From the NCBI GenBank assembly GCA_903859075.1, contig CAIOLF010000051.1, positions 1 through 39,762 of the forward strand: a DNA stretch of 39,762 bases. The letters are read 5' to 3'. The translations under genes and the position numbers were made by a program. Source of the DNA: Candidatus Buchananbacteria bacterium (GTDB taxonomy: Bacteria > Patescibacteriota > Patescibacteriia > 2-01-FULL-39-33). Below, piece after piece: positions 7,771-16,759 of the stretch (position 1 is its first letter; each line of letters opens with the position of its first letter). The notes under the pieces are model-generated. The model searched no databases. It was not told the origin of the DNA and was given only the letters and a program-made list of their open reading frames with translations.

Positions 7771-9036
7771 ATGGAAAAATACATCATCAAGGGGGGGCTA
7801 GAACTACACGGCGAAATCAGCGTTTCCGGAGCTAAAAATGAAGCTCTAAAAGTAATTGCCGCGGCCGTACTGTCTGAAGACGTTTGTACGATAAAAAACG
7901 TCCCGGATATTGAAGACATTAATCGTTTGATAGAAATTTTGGAAGATTTAGGTGCCACGGTGGAGCGCAGCGATCACCGGCTGGTAATCAATCCGGCAAA
8001 AATAAACAAGACCGAGCCGACTCCGGAATTGATCCGCAAGCTAAGAGCATCGGTCATGTTTGCCGGACCGCTGCTGGCGCGCGTCGGCGAAGTGACCATG
8101 GCTCACCCCGGCGGCTGCGTTATCGGCCAGCGGCCGATTGATATGTTTTTGGCCGGCTTCCGGGCCTTGGGCGCTGAAGTCATTGAAAATGAGCACCAAT
8201 ACACTTTGCGCGCCAAAAAGCTCAAGGGCGCCAAAATCGTCATGCCCTGGATTGCCGTCACCGCGACCGAATCCTTGATGATGACGGCATGTCTCGCCGA
8301 AGGCACTACCACTATTATCAATGCCGCCATGGAGCCGGAAATTCCCGCTCTAGCCGATTATCTCAATTCCTGCGGCGCCAAAATTTCCGGTGCCGGGACT
8401 CCGATAATTACCATTGCGGGAGTCGAAAAAATCAGCGGCGGCACCTGCGCTCTTATCCCCGACCGCATTGAGGCGGGATCGTTTGTCATTATGGGATTGG
8501 CCACTGGCAGTGAGATCAAAGTCACCAACCTCAATCCTAATCACCTGGAAACGGTAATCACCAACTTGCAAAAAACCGGCGCTAACTTAGAAATCGGATC
8601 GGACTATATTATTACCAGGCCCAGCAAGCTAAAAGGCATTGAACTTCGTACCCATGAATATCCCGGCTTTCCTACCGATCTGCAAGCGCCTTTTACCGTG
8701 CTTATGACCCAAGCCAAGGGAATTTCCTTGATCCATGAGACTATTTATGAAGGCCGCTTGTTTTATACCGACAAGCTGAACCAAATGGGCGCTCATATTA
8801 TCATGTGCGACCCGCACCGCGTCATTGTTAATGGTCCGGCCGAGTTATCCGGAAAAACACTAGAAAGCCCGGATTTGCGTGCCGGCATGGCACTCGTTAT
8901 CGCCGGTCTTGTCGCCAGCGGCAAAACCGCCGTGGAGAACATCTACCAAATTGAGCGCGGCTATGAAAATATCATCAGCCGCCTTAAGGGGCTAGGGGCA
9001 AATATCGAAAAAATCGACGATTGCCTCGTTAAATAA
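7771..9036 (+). CDS. murA: UDP-N-acetylglucosamine 1-carboxyvinyltransferase
   Basis: 421 residues, full length. First committed step of peptidoglycan synthesis: transfers enolpyruvate from PEP to UDP-GlcNAc in the cytoplasm. Visible motifs are SGAKNEALK (Lys22/Asn23), LRASVMFAGPLLAR, the active-site loop HPGGCVIGQRPID with Cys116 (the fosfomycin target, so sensitivity is expected), and DRIEAGSF. The protein is a pair of inverted six-repeat domains. The next gene starts 5 bp after the stop, so the two form an operon. No Shine-Dalgarno sequence. Confidence 0.97.
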   Translation: MEKYIIKGGLELHGEISVSGAKNEALKVIAAAVLSEDVCTIKNVPDIEDINRLIEILEDLGATVERSDHRLVINPAKINKTEPTPELIRKLRASVMFAGPLLARVGEVTMAHPGGCVIGQRPIDMFLAGFRALGAEVIENEHQYTLRAKKLKGAKIVMPWIAVTATESLMMTACLAEGTTTIINAAMEPEIPALADYLNSCGAKISGAGTPIITIAGVEKISGGTCALIPDRIEAGSFVIMGLATGSEIKVTNLNPNHLETVITNLQKTGANLEIGSDYIITRPSKLKGIELRTHEYPGFPTDLQAPFTVLMTQAKGISLIHETIYEGRLFYTDKLNQMGAHIIMCDPHRVIVNGPAELSGKTLESPDLRAGMALVIAGLVASGKTAVENIYQIERGYENIISRLKGLGANIEKIDDCLVK

Positions 9037-9041
9037 CCATT

Positions 9042-10379
9042 ATGACCAAGCTCCACCGCCGGATAATTTACATCGTTTTCATCCTTATCTTCCTGATTGC
9101 CGCGCCGACTGTCATTCTCTATACTTCCGGCTATCGTTATAATTTCCAAAAAGCGCGAGTGCAAAAAACCGGCATCATGATGCTTAGCTCCGTGCCGCGC
9201 GGCGCGGAGATCTGGCTTAACGGCAAACAAGTCGACAAAAAAACGACGCCGGCTCGATTGGAATATATTTTGCCGGGCGACTACGAGATTCAATTCAAAA
9301 AATCCGACTACCATGATTGGCAGAAAAAATTGCCCGTTTATGAGAATAACACCACCTTCGCGGAAAAAGTAGTCCTGTGGAAGCAAAGCCAGCCGCAAAT
9401 AATGTCCGCCTCTACTAGCAATTCTTGGCTGCTAACCTCGGATAAACGGCAGGCGGCGATGCTGGCTGCCAGCAACACCCTAGTGCTTTTGGAGGTGGGC
9501 GGCGATCTGACTGATTTTTTAATGGCTAACGAGGCCGGCTTAAGAGACAGCTTTGATTTTAAAGATTATAACCAGGTCAACATTCTTGACTGGTCGCCGG
9601 ATAATAAAAAAATATTGCTGTCCGCCACTGGCAAGGCCGACTATTATCTAGTTTTTAACACTCTAAATAAACAGTTGCAAAAAATCAGCGGCCAATTCAA
9701 AATTATCGACTGGGGCGAAAATAGCGACTTGCTTTATGGCGCAGATAAGCTTGGCTTTTGGCAGATTGATCCAATCGCCGGCCAGCAAAAAATGATATTT
9801 AAGTCATTCTTGCCTGATGACTTCTTAATTGCCGATGGTAAGATATTTTATTTGGAAAATCAGACTTTATGGGAAAAGAATTTGGTTAATGGCCGCAATG
9901 GCGTAGTTACCTCTCCGGTAAAATGCGACCATTGCCACTTGACTAAAAAAATCGGCAATCGTTTCGTGCTACAAGGACGGCAAACGCAAAAACTGCTCAT
10001 TATCGATGCCGCTAACCGTAAAAACGATATGGAAAACAGCGCCAAAAATCTCTACTGGCTAAGTAGCGACTCATTGTTGTTCTATAATGATTGGGAGATG
10101 TATATTTATGACTTGCATAAGAAAGATCCTGAGCTTATCACCAGATTGGGCCAGCCGATCAAAAGCGCTCTGTGGCACCCCAAAGGCAAACATTTAATTT
10201 TTGCCGCTGGAAACAAAATAAACATCATTGAATTGGATAATCGCGAACTGCGCAATGTGATTGACTTGGCAGACAACGCTGAAGTCAAGGATCTGGCTAC
10301 TAGCCGCGATGGCAAAATACTGTACTTCAGCGGCAAAGTTAACGGCACCGAGGGAGTGTATAAATTAGTTTTGCAATAA
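9042..10379 (+). CDS. PEGA domain protein with beta-propeller-like C-terminus
   Basis: 445 residues. One N-terminal membrane segment (about 8-30), then a PEGA domain (about 45-110) with SSVPRGAEIWLNGKQV and PGDYEIQFKKSDYHDWQKK, an extracellular surface-type fold. The rest has TolB/WD-like blades with DWSPDNKKILLSATG and WHPKGKHLIFAAG, ending in SRDGKILYFSG. PEGA domains are common in CPR envelope proteins. It sits 5 bp after murA, suggesting a cell-wall-related role, but no substrate can be named. Convergent with the HIT gene; only 12 bp separate the stops. Confidence 0.8.
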   Translation: MTKLHRRIIYIVFILIFLIAAPTVILYTSGYRYNFQKARVQKTGIMMLSSVPRGAEIWLNGKQVDKKTTPARLEYILPGDYEIQFKKSDYHDWQKKLPVYENNTTFAEKVVLWKQSQPQIMSASTSNSWLLTSDKRQAAMLAASNTLVLLEVGGDLTDFLMANEAGLRDSFDFKDYNQVNILDWSPDNKKILLSATGKADYYLVFNTLNKQLQKISGQFKIIDWGENSDLLYGADKLGFWQIDPIAGQQKMIFKSFLPDDFLIADGKIFYLENQTLWEKNLVNGRNGVVTSPVKCDHCHLTKKIGNRFVLQGRQTQKLLIIDAANRKNDMENSAKNLYWLSSDSLLFYNDWEMYIYDLHKKDPELITRLGQPIKSALWHPKGKHLIFAAGNKINIIELDNRELRNVIDLADNAEVKDLATSRDGKILYFSGKVNGTEGVYKLVLQ

Positions 10380-10391
10380 AACAATTCCTCC

Positions 10392-10799
10392 TCAAATTTT
10401 AGATTTTATTTTTTTCAATACTTCCTCCGCTTCCCCCTCGTCATAACTCCGCCCGTGCCACAGCTCCCGGCCATCACCGGCAAGGCGCGGCACGATATGC
10501 CAGTGTACGTGATTAACCACCTGTCCTGATACTACCCCATTATTGAGTTCGAGATTAAAGCCGTCCGCTCCGACTCCCGCCAAAACCGCGGGAGTAATTT
10601 TTTTTATAATACTGATTAATTTAGAAGCCTCCGTTTCCGGCAAATCCAGCAGATTATTATAATGCTTTTTAGGAACCACTAAAGTATGACCGGGATTAAC
10701 CGGGGTAACATCCAAAAAAGCCAAGACATCATCATCTTCATATACTTTATAAGTGGAAATTTCACCGGCGATAATTTTACAAAAGATGCAGTCAGACAT
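10392..10799 (-). CDS. HIT family nucleotide hydrolase
   Basis: 135 residues. N-terminal CIFCKIIAGEIST and the EDDDVLAFLDVTPVNPGHTLVVPKKH block are classic Hint-branch HIT sequences. The histidine triad is HVHWHIVPR, the middle His being the nucleophile for AMP-lysine or adenylate hydrolysis. The two Cys of CIFC and the downstream His may bind zinc as in some family members. Convergent with the PEGA gene, with a direct-repeat spacer upstream. Confidence 0.93.
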   Translation of the reverse strand: MSDCIFCKIIAGEISTYKVYEDDDVLAFLDVTPVNPGHTLVVPKKHYNNLLDLPETEASKLISIIKKITPAVLAGVGADGFNLELNNGVVSGQVVNHVHWHIVPRLAGDGRELWHGRSYDEGEAEEVLKKIKSKI

Positions 10800-10833
10800 A
10801 GTTTTATAAATTAAAAATTAATTTGATAGTCTA

Positions 10834-10864
10834 TAAAGTCAAAAGTCCTTAAAGTCGTAAAGTC
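10834..10864. repeat. Short tandem-like repeats (TAAAGTC)
   Basis: TAAAGTC occurs at 10834-10840, 10850-10856 and 10858-10864, with AAAGTC at 10842-10847. Located between the HIT gene and the membrane protein gene. Confidence 0.6.
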
Positions 10865-10881
10865 AATAAATAAAATTATAA

Positions 10882-12867
10882 TTATTTTTTCCAAATCAGA
10901 TAGTCGGAAGAAACAATAATTTGCAAACTCTGATTAAGCTGGCCAATAAAATTATTCGGCATACTGGCCGAAGCATCTTTTCTTACAGCAAAAATACAAT
11001 GCTGTTTTTGCGATACCTCTAATGCTTCACTAATAACTGAATTATCGCCGCTGATTAATTTTTGATACAATTGCGGCCGCGCGGCATCAACATAATTTTC
11101 CTGCAGGGGGAAATTGCCATTGACTACTTCCTTGGCGGAGAGCGACTCCAGCGGCAGCAGCAACTCAATATCGCCCAGCACGCAATGATTATTATAATCG
11201 CCTAGAATTTCCTGCCAGACCAGCCGTGCTGCCTGCCAGTCGGCACTATTTACCGAAACTGACAAAACCGGGCCGGAACGGTAAACCAGCACCCCGAGCG
11301 AACAAACGATGATCAATATCAGCGCTAAGGCCAGCCCCTTCATTTTCTTCAGATTATAGACAATCCCCCAAACAACAATCAGCGGCAGTAGCAGAGCGGC
11401 GAAGACCGTCAGCCGGCGCGCCAAGTTTAAGTTGCCGCCGATAAAGATCCAAGACAACGCGTAATTAGCCATGATAATAATGAAAAGCCAGGCGATAAAA
11501 TTCATCAGGCGGTTTTTACAGCGAAAAACATTGATAAGAATCGCCGCTAAAATAAAAATAAAAAACAAGCTCAAAGCCAAAAATTTATAAGTAGATATGT
11601 AAGGCAGATTGCGGCCGGCTTCAAAAAATAGCAGATTGCCGTCGCGCCACCAAGACCACAGGCCGTTAAAAATCAAATGACCGCCAGATAAAATAAACTC
11701 CAAAACAAATATGGAAATAGCGAGTAAAAAAATAATTAAATATTTCAACGCCGGCTTCAATTTGAAAGCTAGGGCCAGTACCAGCGCCATAACTGACAAA
11801 ATGAATGCCAAGCTGTAATTAAAATACATCAGAATGGCAAAAAGAATCAGCGATGGATAATATTTCTTAGTAGCCGGATTTTTGACCGCGGCCGCCGCAA
11901 AAATCAAGAAGTAACTCCACCACAGCGCGCCGTAACCGACCGGAAGACCTTGCGCGCCATAATACTGCAACAGATAAAAAAATCCGGCGAAGGCCGCGGA
12001 AAAAAGAATAAACAAACGATTAGGCCAAATCAGAGCGGCCAGCGCGGCGATAATCAGCGGCAGGAGAATTGACCATAAAATCGGCAACAATAATTTATTG
12101 ATGGAAAACACGCTAACGCCGGTCACCTTGCTGGCGATTATTTCGAGCGACCACTGCAAGCCGTAAGAAATTTTGCCCGGGTCAATTAAAGCGCGCGGAA
12201 TTTTTAATCCTAAAATCTCACTTTGCCATAAATCTTTTGTCAGCAGCGTCGGCTGATATTCCATGCCCGCCGTAATGCGATTTTCCGAAGCCAAGTGCCG
12301 CCACCTGTCGCCACCAAAGCCATTTTCATAAACCAATAAATAAGAATGAACAAGCAATGAGGACAAGACAATCATAATTAGCACGCTGGTAATTTTAGCT
12401 CGGGAAAAAACCGCCAGCACCAGCAATAGCAGTACGCCAAAAATTACTGGCAAATACCAAACAGTGATTGCCTGCCAAGGGCTGAGCAAGCTGCCGCCGC
12501 TTAAAGAAACAAAAAGCAGCCAGCCACCGGCTATAATTAAAATTATAAAAAGAGCAGTCAAAATTTTCGGCCACTGCCAGCGGCCATCAGCTTCAATCAT
12601 TCCGGCTGCCGGCGCTTGTTTTTTTCTAACAATTAAATGCCACCCGATCAGAATCAGCAGAACCGTCAAAAAAGCAACAATTATTGCCGGGTCATCAAGC
12701 TTCAGCCAGGAGGCAAAGATATTAGCGATCAGCCCCAATAAAAAAATCGGCAAAAAAATACCCAGCGGCAAAATTAATCTTTTGTCCAAGGGTAGGATTT
12801 TAAAGAGGATTTTGTTGCCCAGCCAGGAGGAAATTGCCAGCCAGATTATGAATAATAATAGTAACAT
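10882..12867 (-). CDS. Large multi-pass membrane protein, unknown function
   Basis: 661 residues with roughly 14-16 hydrophobic segments (first at 1-20) and a soluble C-terminal part of about 130 residues. A periplasm-side loop after the fifth or sixth helix contains YENGFGGDRWRHLASENRI, with acidic and basic residues that could be an active-site loop. Overall shape resembles GT-C glycosyltransferases or O-antigen-type membrane enzymes, but I see no diagnostic DD/DE motif in the first loop, so the role stays open. The gene is flanked by repeat-rich spacers and its start has no Shine-Dalgarno sequence. Confidence 0.75.
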   Translation of the reverse strand: MLLLLFIIWLAISSWLGNKILFKILPLDKRLILPLGIFLPIFLLGLIANIFASWLKLDDPAIIVAFLTVLLILIGWHLIVRKKQAPAAGMIEADGRWQWPKILTALFIILIIAGGWLLFVSLSGGSLLSPWQAITVWYLPVIFGVLLLLVLAVFSRAKITSVLIMIVLSSLLVHSYLLVYENGFGGDRWRHLASENRITAGMEYQPTLLTKDLWQSEILGLKIPRALIDPGKISYGLQWSLEIIASKVTGVSVFSINKLLLPILWSILLPLIIAALAALIWPNRLFILFSAAFAGFFYLLQYYGAQGLPVGYGALWWSYFLIFAAAAVKNPATKKYYPSLILFAILMYFNYSLAFILSVMALVLALAFKLKPALKYLIIFLLAISIFVLEFILSGGHLIFNGLWSWWRDGNLLFFEAGRNLPYISTYKFLALSLFFIFILAAILINVFRCKNRLMNFIAWLFIIIMANYALSWIFIGGNLNLARRLTVFAALLLPLIVVWGIVYNLKKMKGLALALILIIVCSLGVLVYRSGPVLSVSVNSADWQAARLVWQEILGDYNNHCVLGDIELLLPLESLSAKEVVNGNFPLQENYVDAARPQLYQKLISGDNSVISEALEVSQKQHCIFAVRKDASASMPNNFIGQLNQSLQIIVSSDYLIWKK

Positions 12868-12875
12868 TTTGTTAT

Positions 12876-12927
12876 TAGGATATTAAGATATTATGATATT
12901 AAATATCCTAAACATTATAATATCTTA
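12876..12927. repeat. Overlapping inverted repeats
   Basis: AGGATATT (12877-12884) pairs with AATATCCT (12902-12909); TAAGATATTAT (12884-12894) pairs with ATAATATCTTA (12917-12927). Intergenic, before the start of the 661-residue membrane protein gene. Confidence 0.55.
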
Positions 12928-12937
12928 AATTAAAATT

Positions 12938-13813
12938 TTAAATATTGAATAACTTCCGCGCGTTAGCCGTAGTTGCCTCCGCTACTTCTTCTAAAGGAAG
13001 TCCTTTCAGTTCAGCGACTTTCTGCGCCACCAGTCGCACATAAGCCGGCTCATTTCGCTGGCCACGATACGGTTCAGGCGTAAGAAATGGCGCGTCAGTT
13101 TCAACTAAAATACGTGAGAGTGGCATGACTTTGACAATTTCCTGAATCCACTCAACCTTTTTCTTGAAAGTTATAATTCCGTTATGGCCAATATAAAAAC
13201 CGAGTTCCATAAATCGCTCCGCTTGTCGCAGCGACCCGGTAAAGCCATGCACCACGCCACGCAGCGGCCCCGCGGCAACAACAGATTGCTCCATAATAGC
13301 AATCGCGTCTTGATAGGCTATAAATTTATCTTCCTTGGTGCCTCGGAAGTGCAGCACCAGCGGCAAGGACAGCTCACGCGACATTTTAATAAACTGACCA
13401 AACACTTCTTGCTGTACCTCCTTAGCCTGGGCGATCTGTTCTGGCGTGAACTGATCAAAATAATAATAATCCAAACCGGTCTCCCCTAGTCCGACAACTT
13501 TGGCCGAGGATTTGGCCAGTTCTAAATATCCGTGATAATCAAAAATTTCTTGCTTGGTGGTAAATTCGTAAGTCTCACCTTCAAAAGTAGCGCTCTCAGT
13601 CACGTCTTGCACTAGATGGATGGGATGCAGGCCGACCACGGCGTAAACGCCGACTGGATATTTGTCAGCGATTTTTACCGTGCGCTCAGAAGTAGACTTC
13701 TGCGCCCCTACATTTACCAGCCAGACGTTGGCACTGAGCGCGCGGCGAATCACGTCGTCTCCATCATCTTTGAAAGCTGCGAAATTTATATGGCAATGGG
13801 AATCAATCAACAT
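12938..13813 (-). CDS. tatD: TatD family metal-dependent DNase
   Basis: 291 residues. TIM-barrel metallohydrolase motifs in order: MLIDSHCHINF (metal-binding HxH), VVGLHPIH, GLGETGLDYYY (bridging Glu), LVLHFRG, VVHGFTGS, IGHNGIITFKK and the VETDAPFLTPEPYRG C-terminal Asp. TatD proteins are 3'-5' exonucleases and deoxyribonucleases used in DNA repair or turnover; some act as D-aminoacyl-tRNA hydrolase-like enzymes. It is about 25 residues longer than E. coli TatD, mainly in an insertion near residues 75-95. Same strand as cvpA upstream, 51 bp apart. Confidence 0.93.
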   Translation of the reverse strand: MLIDSHCHINFAAFKDDGDDVIRRALSANVWLVNVGAQKSTSERTVKIADKYPVGVYAVVGLHPIHLVQDVTESATFEGETYEFTTKQEIFDYHGYLELAKSSAKVVGLGETGLDYYYFDQFTPEQIAQAKEVQQEVFGQFIKMSRELSLPLVLHFRGTKEDKFIAYQDAIAIMEQSVVAAGPLRGVVHGFTGSLRQAERFMELGFYIGHNGIITFKKKVEWIQEIVKVMPLSRILVETDAPFLTPEPYRGQRNEPAYVRLVAQKVAELKGLPLEEVAEATTANARKLFNI

Positions 13814-13864
13814 ATAAACTAGTTTTTAGGTTTTAGCTTATAGCTGTTAGCTTTTAATCATTAA

Positions 13865-14386
13865 TTACAACTTGCTAGAGATAGCATGGATGACGACAGT
13901 GGCAGCGTCTTTAATATAACCGGCGGTAAAAGCCAGCCAATGGGCTACCGCTGATCCTGACAGATTATCTTTGATCCAGCCGAGTTCGCCGAAATAACCG
14001 AATAAGAACCCCAGAATAAGGCCACACACGAGTATGCCTTCAATCAAGCCCAGAATAGATCCTCCCAACCGGTTGATGGATTTAAGGAACGGAATGATGG
14101 AAATGATCTTGAACGCCTTTTCAATAAGCCAAAAACCCAAGCCAACCAAACGGTTAGCTAAAACAAAAATCAGAATAAAAGCGATGATGTGCGCCCAGAT
14201 GTTATGCCCCAGCAGTAGCGGCGTCAGCCAGTCGCCGAAGGCATTGTAATAGCGCATGGCCGCCCAAAAACCGGCCGCTAAGCCGATTAAAGCGCCGATG
14301 CCTTGGATCAGGCCCATGACAAATCCGGAGACAGCAAAGACAATAACAATGCCGATGAGAATTATGTCTACAAAAGTGAAAGACAT
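13865..14386 (-). CDS. cvpA: CvpA family membrane protein
   Basis: 173 residues with four hydrophobic segments. The N-terminal block VDIILIGIVIVFAVSGFVMGLIQGIG matches the DxxxxxxxxxxxxxGFxxGLxxG pattern of CvpA/colicin-V-production proteins, and GGSILGLIEGILVCG fits the second half. CvpA proteins are implicated in cell-envelope homeostasis; mechanism unknown. It lies between metG and tatD, all on the minus strand. A spacer of AAGAATTA-type direct repeats (14390-14440) separates it from metG. Confidence 0.85.
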   Translation of the reverse strand: MSFTFVDIILIGIVIVFAVSGFVMGLIQGIGALIGLAAGFWAAMRYYNAFGDWLTPLLLGHNIWAHIIAFILIFVLANRLVGLGFWLIEKAFKIISIIPFLKSINRLGGSILGLIEGILVCGLILGFLFGYFGELGWIKDNLSGSAVAHWLAFTAGYIKDAATVVIHAISSKL

Positions 14387-14460
14387 ATTTTTATTAATTA
14401 AGAATTATGGATTAAGAATTAATAATTCAAAATAATTAATTTAATATGATTAAGGCGAAA

Positions 14461-15966
14461 TTATTGGATGCGCGGGAAGAGAGCTTCGCTTTTATTTATT
14501 TTATCACCCGGATTAAGCAATCCCCAATGATTAAGGTCGGATAAATGATAATTGGTGAAATCCGCCTTGCCAACGGTGTTGAGTATTTTTACCGAGGTTT
14601 CAGGCATAATCGGATAAACCATCAGTCCCAGATGCCTGATCAACTCCGATAGATTATAAATCACTTTGGCCAACTTGGCCCGATCGGTCTTGGCTAATTC
14701 CCAGGGCTTATTTTTGTCAATGTAGCCGTCAGCCAGCGTGACTGTCTTTTTTATTCCCTCAATCGCTTTATCGATCTGAAAATTTGCCAGGCCTTCCTGA
14801 TATGATTGCCAAATGGCGGCTACCGGCTCTTTCAATTCATCATCTTGCTCCGGCACGGCGCCGCCGAAATACTTTTCCGCCATCGCCGTCACGCGGCTGA
14901 CCAGATTGCCGATGCCGTTGGCCAGATCGGAATTATATTGCAAGACGAAATTTTCCGCCTTAATGTCGCCATCGGCGCCGAAAGGAAATTGGCAGAGCAG
15001 CAGATAGCGGGCCGGATCGGAACCGAATTGACTGACCAATTCGTTGGGATCGATGATGTTGCCGATTGTCTTGCTCATTTTTTGGCCGTCAATAGTGAAA
15101 TAACCGGTGATAAAAATATTTTTCGGCACTTCTATATCGGCGGCGATAAGCATTGCGGGCCAATAGACGCAATGAAATTTCAAAATATCCTTACCAATAA
15201 TATGCAAATCAGCCGGCCAGAACTTCTTGAAAGCAACATCATCAGCTTGGCCATAGCCCAGAGCCGTAATATAATTCGACAACGCGTCCACCCAGACATA
15301 AATAACTTGGCTAACGTCAAAGGGCACGGGAATGCCCCATTTGACATGTTCGCGAGAAACAGAAAAATCATTCAGCTCTTGTTTAAACAATCCCATCACT
15401 TCTCTGCGCCTTGATTCCGGATGGACTTTAATTTTTCCTTCATCGATCAGTTTCTCCACCTGCGGCAAATAATTCGACAATTTAAAAAAATAATTCTTTT
15501 CTTTGATTAACTCCGGTTTCTTTTTGTGATCCGGGCATTCGCCGCTGACTAAATCTTTTTCGGTAATGAATTTCTCGCAGCCGCTGCAATAAAGCCCCTC
15601 ATATTCGCTCTCATAAATCGCCCCGACCTCTTTGAGACGGTTCAAAATAAAAGCCACGCCCTGCTTGTGCCGCTCTTCGGTGGTCCGAATAAAATCATTA
15701 TTGGAAATATCGAGCCGATCCCAAACCATCTGGAAATGGCCGGAAGTAATGTCACAAAATTCCTGCGGTGTCTGTCCGGCTTTTGCCGCTGATTCCGCCA
15801 CCTTAGAACCATGCTCGTCCGTGCCGGTCAAAAAATGCACTTCATGGCCGAGGAAACGATGGTATCTTGCCAAGACATCGGCGGATATCGTCGCATAGGC
15901 ATGCCCGATATGCGGCTTGTCATTAACGTAATAGATCGGAGTGGTAACATAAAATTTATTATGCAT
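14461..15966 (-). CDS. metG: Methionyl-tRNA synthetase
   Basis: 501 residues. Class I synthetase charging tRNA-Met. HIGH motif as PHIGHAYATI (about 18-25), connective-peptide zinc site CSGC...CPDH, and the KMSKS loop GQKMSKTIGN. An alpha-helical anticodon-binding domain follows (GNLVSRV..., NKPWELAK). The C-terminal EMAP/tRNA-binding domain of longer MetGs is absent, as in many compact genomes. Starts at ATG 15966 without a Shine-Dalgarno sequence, 21 bp after the stop of rsmI on the same strand, so the two are likely co-transcribed. Confidence 0.97.
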   Translation of the reverse strand: MHNKFYVTTPIYYVNDKPHIGHAYATISADVLARYHRFLGHEVHFLTGTDEHGSKVAESAAKAGQTPQEFCDITSGHFQMVWDRLDISNNDFIRTTEERHKQGVAFILNRLKEVGAIYESEYEGLYCSGCEKFITEKDLVSGECPDHKKKPELIKEKNYFFKLSNYLPQVEKLIDEGKIKVHPESRRREVMGLFKQELNDFSVSREHVKWGIPVPFDVSQVIYVWVDALSNYITALGYGQADDVAFKKFWPADLHIIGKDILKFHCVYWPAMLIAADIEVPKNIFITGYFTIDGQKMSKTIGNIIDPNELVSQFGSDPARYLLLCQFPFGADGDIKAENFVLQYNSDLANGIGNLVSRVTAMAEKYFGGAVPEQDDELKEPVAAIWQSYQEGLANFQIDKAIEGIKKTVTLADGYIDKNKPWELAKTDRAKLAKVIYNLSELIRHLGLMVYPIMPETSVKILNTVGKADFTNYHLSDLNHWGLLNPGDKINKSEALFPRIQ

Positions 15967-15987
15967 AAATTAAATTTGATTTAATAT

Positions 15988-16665
15988 TTAACTGATAATA
16001 ACCGTGAATTCTCCTTTGCTATTATCATTTTTTAATAATTCAATTACTTGGCTGATGTCGCCGCGGTAAACTGATTCAAATTTTTTGGTCAATTCGCGGC
16101 AGACCATTATTTTCTTCTTTGCCCCCGGGGGCATAGATTCTTTGATTTTTTGGAGTGTTTTCATAATGCGATGCGTTGATTCATAGAAAACCGAGGTTAT
16201 TTCGCTCGCGATAATCTTCTTGACGATCGTCTCTTTGCCTTTTTTATGCGGCAGGAACCCCCAGAATATGAATTTATCAGTCGGCAAACCGGAAATAGAC
16301 AAGGCTGTCGCCAAAGCCGAGGCGCCGGGAACAGGCACGATTTCCACTTGATCTTTTAATTTGGTTACCAGCTCGGCTATCAGCTGATTGCCCGGATCGG
16401 CAATACCGGGCGTGCCGGCATCGGTAATCAGCGCCAGATCGCCCTCGTTTTTTAAATATTTAATCAGCCAGTCAACTTTACCGGCATCGCTATGCTGATG
16501 ATAAGAGACAAGTTTGGCCTTGATCTGATAATGCGCTAGCAATTTACTGGATACCCGGGTATCCTCGCAAGCGATTAGCGGCACCGCGCCCAATATTTCC
16601 AGGGCTCTAAAAGTAATGTCGCCCAAGTTTCCGATGGGCGTAGCAACCACATAAAGCTTATTCAT
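15988..16665 (-). CDS. rsmI: 16S rRNA (cytidine-1402-2'-O)-methyltransferase
   Basis: 225 residues. The tetrapyrrole methylase fold is clear: N-terminal LYVVATPIGNLGDITFRA, CEDTRVSSKLL, ITDAGTPGIADPG (SAM-binding loop) and VPVPGASALATALSISGL, all RsmI signatures. It methylates C1402 in the ribosomal P site. It ends shortly after KKFESVYRGDI...GEFTVIIS, lacking the C-terminal extension of E. coli RsmI (286 residues). Upstream of metG in a translation-related pair. Confidence 0.95.
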   Translation of the reverse strand: MNKLYVVATPIGNLGDITFRALEILGAVPLIACEDTRVSSKLLAHYQIKAKLVSYHQHSDAGKVDWLIKYLKNEGDLALITDAGTPGIADPGNQLIAELVTKLKDQVEIVPVPGASALATALSISGLPTDKFIFWGFLPHKKGKETIVKKIIASEITSVFYESTHRIMKTLQKIKESMPPGAKKKIMVCRELTKKFESVYRGDISQVIELLKNDNSKGEFTVIIS

Positions 16666-16719
16666 AGTATTTATACCATAACAAAGTTAAGCCAAAAAAT
16701 CAACTTTTTTCAGCCAACA

Positions 16720-16746
16720 AAAGACCCCGCTGCTAGCGAGGTCTTT
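16720..16746 (-). terminator. Intrinsic terminator of the thioredoxin-like gene
   Basis: AAAGACC (16720-16726) and CGCT (16728-16731) pair with AGCG (16735-16738) and GGTCTTT (16740-16746); the minus strand continues TTTTGTT. Confidence 0.75.
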
Positions 16747-16759
16747 AAATTAAAATCGT

